Part shown: in pieces, positions 7,520-13,875 of the stretch
Layout: each line of letters opens with the position of its first letter
How positions within the stretch are numbered: the stretch's first letter is position 1
Assembly (NCBI GenBank): GCA_029781075.1
Contig: JAKOXJ010000023.1
Location: 1 to 25,431, forward strand
Length of the DNA stretch: 25,431 nt
Origin: a bacterium
GTDB taxonomy: Bacteria; Patescibacteriota; Saccharimonadia; Saccharimonadales; HK-STAS-PATE-42
Reading direction: 5' to 3'
Position numbers and translations under genes: made by a program
Notes under the pieces: generated by a model
What the model was told of the DNA's origin: nothing
Database searches by the model: none
What the model saw: only the letters and a program-made list of their open reading frames with translations

Positions 7520-8305
7520 CTATTTCTTTTTCTTAACAGGAGCTTTCTTCTTATTTTTAGAAGCTAGGTTCTTAGGAAGAGAAATCTTCAAAGAGTTTGG
7601 ATCCTGTAATAGGTTATAAAGAGCTACACCAAGCGCAGCGCCAAGTAGTGGTCCGAATACTGGCCCAAGGCTTAGGTCGGCGAGAGACTCTCGCACAGTG
7701 GCCATAAATACTGCTGGGTTTAAGAATCCGGCACCAGCCACAACTCCGGTAAATATCAACCCTAAAAATAGAGAGGCGCCAACCATATATCCAGCCTCTA
7801 AAGCAGAGCGCTCTTCACTTACAGCAGCACTGACTCCAAAGGCAAAGACGAACATCCCAAGGGCTTCTGCCGCAAAGATCTTCCAGGCCTCTGAATTACT
7901 AAAAGTCAGAGCTGTAACCTCCGGCACAAAAAGTTGCAATACTCCAAATGCTGCAAACGCACCAAGTAACTGCACTAAGATATAGGCAACAGCTGGGGCA
8001 GTTCTAATTTTCTTAGAAGTCCACATCCCGAAAGTAATCCCTGGGTTAAAGTGACCACCACTGAACTTACCAAGAGTCATGACACCAAGACCAACGGTAA
8101 ACGCGGCAACTAATGGGATAGAGATAAAGTAAACTGGGACAGATTCCAGCCCGCCAACTAGTGGGTTCTGCTGCACCAATTGAGCACCTCCGGCCGCAAA
8201 CTTAGCAGCAACCAGAACTGCAAAAGTCAGCATGAAAGTACCGAGCATCTCTGCGACCAGAGCGACCGGATTCACGTCTTTTAATATTGATTTTAAATCA
8301 GCCAT
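7520..8305 (-). CDS. Aquaporin/glycerol-facilitator (MIP) family channel, 261 aa
   Basis: Six membrane helices and two half-helices are expected. The first pore motif is HFNPGIT (NPG at 87-89) and the second FLNPAVF (NPA at 196-198). MIP proteins move water, glycerol or small neutral solutes across the inner membrane. Conserved family features include AEMLGTF in helix 1 and GGHFNP in loop B. Two departures are notable. The first motif is NPG instead of NPA, and the residue after the second NPA is Val199 instead of the Arg that normally forms the selectivity filter, so the pore may be wider or less selective. A Lys-rich cytoplasmic tail (about 245-261) follows the last helix. GGAGGG lies 12 nt upstream of the start as a ribosome binding site. 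It is a single-gene unit with its own promoter and terminator. Confidence 0.9.
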   Translation of the reverse strand: MADLKSILKDVNPVALVAEMLGTFMLTFAVLVAAKFAAGGAQLVQQNPLVGGLESVPVYFISIPLVAAFTVGLGVMTLGKFSGGHFNPGITFGMWTSKKIRTAPAVAYILVQLLGAFAAFGVLQLFVPEVTALTFSNSEAWKIFAAEALGMFVFAFGVSAAVSEERSALEAGYMVGASLFLGLIFTGVVAGAGFLNPAVFMATVRESLADLSLGPVFGPLLGAALGVALYNLLQDPNSLKISLPKNLASKNKKKAPVKKKK

Positions 8306-8348
8306 AAATTTTTAATACCCTCCAAGGTATAAGTTTTAACTATCGTCT

Positions 8349-8377
8349 AATATACACCAGCTCAAGCTGTTCCTCAA
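8349..8377 (-). promoter_or_regulatory. Promoter of the aquaporin gene
   Basis: On the minus strand TTGAGG (8372-8377), a 17-nt spacer and TATATT (8349-8354) give a leader of about 37 nt. That leader contains the GGAGGG ribosome binding site. The promoter is divergent from that of the kinase-like gene at 8475. Confidence 0.6.
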
Positions 8378-8435
8378 CCGCTCTCCCAGTACCCATTGCC
8401 AAACTCACAACTGAGCCCAGTCAAAAGGCTTAAGT

Positions 8436-8464
8436 TTTTGATATCAAAACCCAAATGATAGAAT
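8436..8464 (+). promoter_or_regulatory. Promoter, leaderless type
   Basis: TTTTGA (8436-8441), 17 nt, then TAGAAT (8459-8464) with TG at 8456-8457. The hexamer ends 10 nt before the ATG at 8475. Confidence 0.55.
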
Positions 8465-8474
8465 AAGTCAATAT

Positions 8475-9341
8475 ATGAAGACTAAATATGACCTTGATGC
8501 CCTGAGGGAGGGCTATGAACCCTCTGCAAGTGCAAAAAGATCACTAAAGAAATCTGGCCTTACTGTAGTCGGCAACGAGATTGCGGGCTCCGGAAAAGAC
8601 GCTCTAATAAGAGCAATTATGTCTCTAAAAGGGTCTAACTTTGGCTTCATACCTTCTAGAAAAACTAGGGGCAAGAGAGATGGAGAGGTTTTAGGGGTAG
8701 ACTTTGTACAGATATCATTGGATCAGGCTGTTAAAGATGTCCAGAAAGGAAGATATATCGAGTGGGAGCCCTTTAGGGGTACAGATATCAATGGTACCCA
8801 TCTGACCGAGCTAAATAAGGCGATTAAGAGTGGTTTCCGACCGATAAAGGACGTTGAAACAAGGGGACAAGCCGTACTACGTACTCTTAATCCAGACCTG
8901 AGATGTGTTTATCCTCTACCAGACCTTGAGCACTGGATTAGGATGCTAGAGATACGTGAAGGACTTGAAAATATTGGAATGCGAGACTTCTTAGCCGGGC
9001 ATACTCTATCTACAGATCTCTCAGAGGCTCCAAAGGACTCCCATCTAACCTTAGTGGAGGAAGCTAAAAAGCGAGAGGATTTAAAGAAGCGTATGGAGGT
9101 AGCCTCTCTGCAGTGGGAGACTGTCTGGAACCTTGGACTTCATGAAGAGCCCAACACGCTTTTTATTGTGAACAAATTTGGGGACATATCAAATACTGCG
9201 GCCCTATCTCGTTTGTTTATAGATGAGGGCCCTAGAATACCGCACATAACCTCATATAAGTGTATGCGCGGAGAACAAGTCCTAGACTATCTAGGTCAGG
9301 CCGCGGATATAGCCCTAAGTGTTATCCCTGCGGCAGCCTAA
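8475..9341 (+). CDS. Guanylate-kinase-like P-loop protein, 288 aa
   Basis: A Walker A loop, GNEIAGSGK, lies at 33-41. It is followed at 61-71 by SRKTRGKRDGE, which matches the GMP-binding T-R-x-x-R-x-G-E segment of guanylate kinase, and then by G-V-D-F-V-Q, equivalent to the family G-x-D-Y-x-F. Guanylate kinase converts GMP and ATP to GDP and ADP. This protein is about 80 residues longer than the usual enzyme, has an extra N-terminal segment, and diverges after about residue 160. It may therefore be a second, specialised NMP-kinase-like protein rather than the housekeeping Gmk. The gene is leaderless and lies 27 nt upstream of radA, which has its own promoter. I am confident in the fold and cautious about the substrate. 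Confidence 0.75.
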   Translation: MKTKYDLDALREGYEPSASAKRSLKKSGLTVVGNEIAGSGKDALIRAIMSLKGSNFGFIPSRKTRGKRDGEVLGVDFVQISLDQAVKDVQKGRYIEWEPFRGTDINGTHLTELNKAIKSGFRPIKDVETRGQAVLRTLNPDLRCVYPLPDLEHWIRMLEIREGLENIGMRDFLAGHTLSTDLSEAPKDSHLTLVEEAKKREDLKKRMEVASLQWETVWNLGLHEEPNTLFIVNKFGDISNTAALSRLFIDEGPRIPHITSYKCMRGEQVLDYLGQAADIALSVIPAAA

Positions 9342-9350
9342 TCTCATCTC

Positions 9351-9359
9351 TGCTAAACT
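9351..9359 (+). promoter_or_regulatory. Extended -10 of radA
   Basis: TGCTAAACT is identical to the nonamer at 1084-1092. It ends 9 nt before the radA ATG, so the transcript would be leaderless. Confidence 0.6.
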
Positions 9360-9368
9360 TATAGCCAT

Positions 9369-10724
9369 ATGGCCAAGAAGAAAGAGACTAAGTTTGTCTG
9401 CAGTAATTGCGGAGAAGATTACACCAAGTGGACTGGTAGGTGCGAGAACTGCGGAGCTTGGAATACTCTTGTAGAGTTCTTCGAGCCCAAGTTAAGTGCT
9501 AATCCAAAATCCGGGGTTGGAAAAGAGCTCCAGCTAAAGTCTGTCAAAGAGATTAACAAGACTAATAAGCAGGAATCTTCTCGGCTAAAAACAAATATAA
9601 CTGATGTTGATAATGTTCTGGGGGGTGGCCTAGTCGAGGCCAGTGTTAATCTGATAGCCGGAGAGCCGGGTATCGGTAAGTCTACATTAATTATGCAGAT
9701 CGCAGCCTCAATCTCTGACTCGATCGGAAAGGTAGTCTATGTTTCTGGCGAGGAGTCTGCCGAGCAGGTGGCCTCTAGGGCAGCCAGGCTCAAAGTTAAG
9801 TCTGATAATCTCGCAATAGTTTCATCAACCTCCACGGATGACATAGCTGAGACTATCCTTAAACTAAAACCAAAGTTAATAGTGGTAGACTCCATTCAGA
9901 CTATGGCTTGCTCCGAAGTTACTTCTGCCACCGGTTCAGTATCACAGGTTACCAACTCAACACATATACTTACCCAGGCCGCCAAGGCGTCCGGGACCGC
10001 ACTTATAATTGTCGGACACGTCACTAAAGAGGGCTCTCTAGCTGGGCCAAAGATCCTCGAACATTTGGTTGATGTAGTCCTAAATCTAGAAGGGGATCGG
10101 TACGGAGGCTTTAAGATTCTCAGGGCAATAAAAAATCGCTATGGCTCAACTTCCGAAGCTGGGATTTTCGAAATGACTGAATCCGGCTTAAGGCAAGTAG
10201 ATAACCCATCACAGTCACTCCTTGCCGAAAGACAGGTCACCGATGGCTCAATCGTCTTCGCCGCTATGGAGGGCACCCGACCAATCCTTGTAGAGGTCCA
10301 AGCTCTAGTCACAAAAACTAATTTTGGCTATCCAAAACGTGCCGCTTCTGGGTTTGATTTAAACCGACTCAATCTTTTAACTGCAGTTCTAACTCGGCGT
10401 ACCAAGCTCAATCTTGGAGAGTATGACATCTACATCAATGTCGTCGGTGGCATTAAATTGAATGAGCCAGCGGCGGATCTGGCCGTGGCCATGGCCATCG
10501 CCTCTGCTGCTAAAGGTCTCAATCTAAAAGAAGATCTCGCTGTAGCAGGAGAGCTGGGTCTAAGCGGCGAAATCCGCCGTATCCCTCATCTCGAAAAAAG
10601 AATTAACGAGGCTAAAAAGCTTGGCTTCAAAGGCTTGTTGGCTCCAGCATCAGGCTCAAAATCAACTTTTATAAAGGACGCCAAAAACCTTAGAGAAGTC
10701 CTAAATTCTTGTTTTCAAAAATAA
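9369..10724 (+). CDS. radA: DNA repair protein RadA (Sms), 451 aa
   Basis: RadA is a RecA-related, DnaB-like hexameric helicase that drives branch migration during homologous recombination. Visible parts: an N-terminal C4 zinc finger (Cys11, Cys14, Cys25, Cys28); Walker A GEPGIGKS at 98-105; Walker B IVVDS at 171-175; the RadA-specific KNRYG at 255-259; and a C-terminal Lon-protease-like domain from about 280, with motifs such as NVVGG and LAVAGELGLSGEIR. The length is typical. A linker of about 35 residues between zinc finger and ATPase core is Lys- and Ser-rich. The PIN-TRAM gene follows within 22 nt, an order also known from Firmicutes, where disA lies between them; disA is absent here. 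The start is fixed by the extended -10 9 nt upstream. Confidence 0.97.
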   Translation: MAKKKETKFVCSNCGEDYTKWTGRCENCGAWNTLVEFFEPKLSANPKSGVGKELQLKSVKEINKTNKQESSRLKTNITDVDNVLGGGLVEASVNLIAGEPGIGKSTLIMQIAASISDSIGKVVYVSGEESAEQVASRAARLKVKSDNLAIVSSTSTDDIAETILKLKPKLIVVDSIQTMACSEVTSATGSVSQVTNSTHILTQAAKASGTALIIVGHVTKEGSLAGPKILEHLVDVVLNLEGDRYGGFKILRAIKNRYGSTSEAGIFEMTESGLRQVDNPSQSLLAERQVTDGSIVFAAMEGTRPILVEVQALVTKTNFGYPKRAASGFDLNRLNLLTAVLTRRTKLNLGEYDIYINVVGGIKLNEPAADLAVAMAIASAAKGLNLKEDLAVAGELGLSGEIRRIPHLEKRINEAKKLGFKGLLAPASGSKSTFIKDAKNLREVLNSCFQK

Positions 10725-10736
10725 TCAATATAGAAT
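10709..10736 (+). promoter_or_regulatory. Promoter, leaderless type, inside the 3' end of radA
   Basis: TTGTTT (10709-10714), 16 nt, then TAGAAT (10731-10736). The hexamer ends 9 nt before the ATG at 10746, so the PIN-TRAM gene can be transcribed apart from radA. Confidence 0.5.
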
Positions 10737-10745
10737 AATAATCAA

Positions 10746-11573
10746 ATGACAAACCAAAATATCGAATCAATCCTCGTAGTCCTGTCACTTCTACAGATAT
10801 CAACTCTAATTCTTGTCCTATTGCTATTTAAACCGAGTACCGGATCAAAGAAGAGTAAAAAGAAGCAGATTGTCCTCGACACATCCGCTGTTATAGACGG
10901 GCGAGTACTTAGTCTGGCTGAGGCCGGGTTCCTAAGCGACACAGAACTCATCTCAACAAATATAATCCTTGACGAACTCCAGTATATGGCCGACGAAGGA
11001 GACAGCTTCAAGCGCTCCAAGGCCCGATATGGCCTGGAGGTCCTCAATAAACTCTCAACCCTAAAAAATATCAGCTTGATAACAATCAATTTATCTAAAT
11101 CAGAGCATCAGGTCGATCAGCAACTTCTTAACCTATCAAAGAAACTAGGTGCTCAGTTATTTACGGCAGATTTCAATCTAGCCCAAAGGGCAAAGGTGGA
11201 AGGGGTAGAGATATTAAGTCCAAATAATCTAGCCGAAGCGCTAAAGCCGCAGATTCTCCCTGGAGAAATCTTCAGAATCAAACTTATTCAAAAAGGTGAT
11301 GACAGGGGCCAGGCAGTCGGATATCTGCAGGATGGCACAATGGTCGTTGCCGAAAACTGTCAAAATAAGATTGGCCAAACAATCGAGTTAAAATCTAGCA
11401 AGATCATTCAAACGGCGGGAGGTCGCATCATCTTTGCCCAACCTGTCTCTCCAGTAAGAAGTCAAAGACAAGCTCCTCCAAAACCACCGCAGCCAAAGCC
11501 TAGTAATCCTAGGCCACCAAAAAAGCTAACCAAAGAAGACTCTCTTATTAACGCTATTAACAGCTCTAAGTAA
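10746..11573 (+). CDS. Membrane-anchored PIN-TRAM domain protein (YacL-like), 275 aa
   Basis: One N-terminal membrane helix (about residues 8-28) and a basic linker lead to a PIN nuclease domain (about 42-160). Its acidic residues are Asp45 in LDTSAVIDG, Glu77 in LDEL, and Asp142 in FTADFN, the usual metal-binding set. A TRAM RNA-binding domain follows (about 170-233, with GQAVGYLQDGTMVV). The tail (about 238-265) is rich in Pro and Lys. The layout equals B. subtilis YacL except that YacL has several membrane helices. The position directly after radA matches the conserved radA-(disA)-yacL order. It is likely a membrane-tethered RNase; the RNA target is unknown. Confidence 0.88.
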   Translation: MTNQNIESILVVLSLLQISTLILVLLLFKPSTGSKKSKKKQIVLDTSAVIDGRVLSLAEAGFLSDTELISTNIILDELQYMADEGDSFKRSKARYGLEVLNKLSTLKNISLITINLSKSEHQVDQQLLNLSKKLGAQLFTADFNLAQRAKVEGVEILSPNNLAEALKPQILPGEIFRIKLIQKGDDRGQAVGYLQDGTMVVAENCQNKIGQTIELKSSKIIQTAGGRIIFAQPVSPVRSQRQAPPKPPQPKPSNPRPPKKLTKEDSLINAINSSK

Positions 11574-11585
11574 CAGTGGTATAAT
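11557..11585 (+). promoter_or_regulatory. Promoter of tRNA-Arg(TCG)
   Basis: TTAACA (11557-11562), 17 nt, then TATAAT (11580-11585) preceded by TGG. The -35 lies inside the end of the PIN-TRAM gene. The tRNA begins 10 nt after the -10 hexamer. Confidence 0.75.
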
Positions 11586-11595
11586 CAAATAGAGC

Positions 11596-11672
11596 GCGCC
11601 CGTAGCTCAGCTGGATAGAGCACTGGTCTTCGGAACCAGGTGTCGGGAGTTCGAATCTCTCCGGGCGCACCA
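11596..11672 (+). tRNA. tRNA-Arg(TCG)
   Basis: Acceptor GCGCCCG pairs with CGGGCGC. Anticodon stem CTGGT/ACCAG encloses CTTCGGA, giving anticodon TCG, which reads CGA and probably other CGN codons. CCA is encoded at 11670-11672. The gene ends 3 nt before the stop codon of the convergent kinase-like gene. Confidence 0.97.
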
Positions 11673-11675
11673 CAC

Positions 11676-12410
11676 CTACTTTATTGAATTAGAAAGAGTC
11701 GAAGGGTCAACACCCTCGATGTCACCCTCAGCGTAGATTCCTGCAACTATATCAGGTATTATTCCAAAATAGTCTAACGGCGCCTCATACCCATCAGTAA
11801 AACTTCGTCTCATGGCATCTCGCTTCTTTCCTGGGCCTATGGCCGATAGAACTTGGGTCCAAAGTGCTGAGTCTTCCATAAACACGCTACCCGAAGGAAC
11901 GTCATTCACGACTCTAGAGTTTTCTACATCTATTACAGAAAGCTTAGCGCCTCTCTCAATATCTGCCGGATCGAAAAGTAGATGTCTATGATGAAAGTCA
12001 CCATGCATCAATCCTTCCGATTGCTTTATCCTCGTCAGCCTTCCTAGCCTTCTGGCTATTTGCTCTCTAGATTCATAAAGGGGAAGTAGTGGAGTATCTT
12101 GTGGATGGTTCTTGGCAAAAACGCTTAGAACAGGAAAACCATAGCATACTGTCATACCAATTTCACCTTCTTGCAGGTCTAGACTAGTGGGCGTAGGGCT
12201 ACCTACATGGAGACTCTGATCAGATACCCCATTATGGGCTCCTAGCAGCTCATTCCATATCCTAAGCTTAAAGAACTCCTCCGCTGTTCTAACAGGGTTC
12301 CTTCCAGGTTTCTTTTTTAGAAGAACACCTTGCTCAGGAGAGACTTCTATCTCTGAACTTCTATTTTGATGGGCAGGAAAATCAACTCTTCCAGTTCTAT
12401 CTGACGACAT
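11676..12410 (-). CDS. Divergent kinase-fold (APH/RIO-like) protein, 244 aa
   Basis: The centre carries HGDFHHRHLLF at 136-146, which matches the catalytic loop H-G-D-x-x-x-x-N of aminoglycoside-phosphotransferase and small protein-kinase folds. It is followed by VIDVENS with Asp161 in the place of the metal-binding DFG Asp. The usual Asn of the catalytic loop is His143 here, an uncommon change at a metal ligand. Lys32-Lys34 and Glu44 or Glu45 could supply the ATP-binding Lys-Glu pair. There is no membrane segment. The protein is shorter than typical APH enzymes and close to Bud32/RIO kinases, which lack the extended substrate lobe. The substrate cannot be deduced. A near-consensus promoter lies directly upstream, and the gene stands alone between a tRNA and a candidate small RNA. 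Confidence 0.7.
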   Translation of the reverse strand: MSSDRTGRVDFPAHQNRSSEIEVSPEQGVLLKKKPGRNPVRTAEEFFKLRIWNELLGAHNGVSDQSLHVGSPTPTSLDLQEGEIGMTVCYGFPVLSVFAKNHPQDTPLLPLYESREQIARRLGRLTRIKQSEGLMHGDFHHRHLLFDPADIERGAKLSVIDVENSRVVNDVPSGSVFMEDSALWTQVLSAIGPGKKRDAMRRSFTDGYEAPLDYFGIIPDIVAGIYAEGDIEGVDPSTLSNSIK

Positions 12411-12419
12411 AATAGTGAA

Positions 12420-12449
12420 ATTATATCAGAAAAGTATACAAAAAGTCAA
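12420..12449 (-). promoter_or_regulatory. Near-consensus leaderless promoter of the kinase-like gene
   Basis: On the minus strand TTGACT (12444-12449), an 18-nt spacer, TGA and TATAAT (12420-12425) form the best promoter in the window. The hexamer ends 9 nt before the ATG, so the mRNA would start at or close to the start codon. Confidence 0.85.
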
Positions 12450-12460
12450 TATCTGATAAT

Positions 12461-12584
12461 AAAAAGCCCCGCAATGTTTCCTGGTTTATAACCAAGTGGG
12501 TGCTCTCATAGACTTAGGCACGAGGGCCTTGTCAGGATATTGAACTCCCTGAACATATAAAATATTCAGAAAAATGCAGGGCTA
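12461..12584 (-). ncRNA. Candidate structured small RNA, about 124 nt
   Basis: On the minus strand a 9-bp closing stem, AGCCCTGCA (12575-12583) with TGCGGGGCT (12465-12473), brackets about 100 nt and is followed by a T run (12461-12465). Inside lie a hairpin CTGAA/TTCAG near the 5' end, a GTGC/GCAC stem, and a 7-bp hairpin CTTGGTT/AACCAGG near the 3' end, followed by AAACAT. An extended -10 (TGCTAAAAT) ends 7 nt before the closing stem, so start and end of the RNA are both defined. A long closed stem with a 3' side hairpin recalls 6S RNA, but at 124 nt it is shorter than known 6S RNAs, and I could not align it. No open reading frame of note lies within. Confidence 0.55.
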
Positions 12585-12590
12585 TGTATT

Positions 12591-12599
12591 ATTTTAGCA
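12591..12599 (-). promoter_or_regulatory. Extended -10 of the candidate small RNA
   Basis: The minus strand reads TGCTAAAAT, ending 7 nt upstream of the first paired base of the RNA. It lies in the gap after the ung stop codon. The -35 region is weak. Confidence 0.6.
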
Positions 12600-12611
12600 C
12601 CGAACTTATAA

Positions 12612-13286
12612 CTACCAGTTGATCTCTGATTTATCATGATCTTTGAGCCACTCGTTGGCTCTTTTAAAATGGCCAGAGTTAAAGAATCCACCATAAGCTG
12701 ATAGTGGAGAAGGGTGAACAGATTCTAATATCAGATGCTTATTAGCATCGATCAATGCTTTCTTCTTTCTAGCATAAGATCCCCAGAGCATAAAGACCAC
12801 ATGCTCACACCTTTCCGAGACAGTTTCAATTATCTTATCAGTCAGATCTTCCCAACCTTTGTTAGCGTGGGACCCTGCCTTGCCAGCTTCTACGGTAAGG
12901 ACAGCGTTCAGCAAAAGTACCCCTTGCCTAGCCCAGCAAGACAAATCTCCACCGAAGCTAACTTCTGCCTCCGATTTTTTACCAAACTCAACCTCCAGTT
13001 CTTTAAAGATATTAACTAAACTTGGCGGGTTTTTAATATTCTTCGGCACAGAAAAACTTAATCCTTGGGCTTGACCGGCTCCATGGTAAGGGTCTTGCCC
13101 TAGGATAACAACCCTAACCCTATTAAGAGGAGTCAAATTTAAGGCTTTAAATATATTCTCTGGATCAGGAAAGATCATTTTGGAGCCATACTCAGACTTA
13201 ACAAAAGAAGCTAGAGAATGAAAGCCTTCAGAACTAAGGCTCTCACTAAGAGCATCTTTCCACGTCCTCTCTAAAGCTACTTCCAT
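12612..13286 (-). CDS. ung: Uracil-DNA glycosylase, family 1, 224 aa
   Basis: The enzyme removes uracil from DNA at the start of base excision repair. The water-activating motif GQDPYH lies at 63-68 with Asp65, and the second motif HPSPLSA at 191-197 with His191. Also present are the Ser/Pro loop NPPSL at 86-90, the uracil-binding LLLNAVLTV segment with Asn127, and WGSYARKK at 168-175. Length and motif spacing are normal for Ung. The start is supported by TAGAAT ending 8 nt upstream. It is divergent from the iron-permease-like gene. Confidence 0.97.
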   Translation of the reverse strand: MEVALERTWKDALSESLSSEGFHSLASFVKSEYGSKMIFPDPENIFKALNLTPLNRVRVVILGQDPYHGAGQAQGLSFSVPKNIKNPPSLVNIFKELEVEFGKKSEAEVSFGGDLSCWARQGVLLLNAVLTVEAGKAGSHANKGWEDLTDKIIETVSERCEHVVFMLWGSYARKKKALIDANKHLILESVHPSPLSAYGGFFNSGHFKRANEWLKDHDKSEINW

Positions 13287-13294
13287 ATATCTAT

Positions 13295-13300
13295 ATTCTA
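13295..13300 (-). promoter_or_regulatory. -10 box of ung, leaderless type
   Basis: The minus strand reads TAGAAT, ending 8 nt before the ung ATG at 13286. No Shine-Dalgarno sequence is present. Confidence 0.55.
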
Positions 13301-13318
13301 ACCAATCTTAACAGATTA

Positions 13319-13327
13319 TGGTAAGAT
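13319..13327 (+). promoter_or_regulatory. Extended -10 of the permease-protease operon
   Basis: TGGTAAGAT fits the extended -10 form and lies divergent to the ung promoter. The leader would be about 55 nt and ends with AGGGTGG, 5 nt before the ATG, as a ribosome binding site. Confidence 0.5.
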
Positions 13328-13387
13328 AAAGCCTAGGCAATAAACATAAGGCGTTTAGTCAATAACTTAGAAGAATAGGGTGGTAAT

Positions 13388-13870
13388 ATGAGCGAATTTT
13401 TCCATAAGATATCAACCAAGATCTCCAACGCGAGTGGAAAGGCCTCAGCTTTTATTCTTTCTGTAATGGTGGTAGTGATCTGGGCGGCCGTCGGCCCAAT
13501 CTTTAACTACTCGGACACTTGGCAACTAGTCATAAATACCAGTACAACCGTCATCACATTCTTGATGGTTTTCTTAATTCAGAATACCCAGAATAGAGAC
13601 TCCAAATCCATCCATTTAAAACTCGATGAGTTAATCCGCGCGCAGAAGAATGCCAGTAATGCCTTCATGGATCTTGATAGCAGGACAGATCAGGAGCTAG
13701 TGGAGCTAGAAGAACACTTTGCCATCATGTCTAGTAAAGTTACTGGAGAGAAACTGGAGAGACAGCAAAAGAGAGAGGCGAATGAGCACAAGCTCCATAT
13801 CTTTAACAAGAGTAAAAAAATGGGCATAGACAAAGACGGAGATGGAGTTAAAGACTCTGCCAAGAAGTAG
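13388..13870 (+). CDS. Low-affinity iron permease family membrane protein, 160 aa
   Basis: Two membrane helices (about residues 20-40 and 48-65) with the family's typical WxxxGPxFxxSDTWQLVINTSTT and VFLIQNTQNRDSKxIxxKLDELI segments match the small iron-permease family (PF04120). The bacterial members are about this size, and transport itself has been shown only for fungal relatives. A charged coiled region (about 85-145) follows. The extreme C-terminus holds DKDGDGVKD, which looks like a single calcium-binding loop and is not a usual part of the family. A ribosome binding site GGGTGG precedes the start. The gene ends 5 nt before the start of the protease gene, which implies co-transcription and probably coupled translation. 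Confidence 0.85.
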   Translation: MSEFFHKISTKISNASGKASAFILSVMVVVIWAAVGPIFNYSDTWQLVINTSTTVITFLMVFLIQNTQNRDSKSIHLKLDELIRAQKNASNAFMDLDSRTDQELVELEEHFAIMSSKVTGEKLERQQKREANEHKLHIFNKSKKMGIDKDGDGVKDSAKK

Positions 13871-13875
13871 TCATC

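Noticed and set aside
7389..7619. 76-codon open frame on the plus strand over the tRNA-Ser promoter and aquaporin terminator
   Set aside because: It runs antisense through the tRNA edge, a terminator and the aquaporin 3' end, and encodes a sequence that looks like a shadow.
12461..12584. Plus-strand reading of the structured RNA
   Set aside because: Only the minus strand places a promoter before the closing stem and a T run after it.
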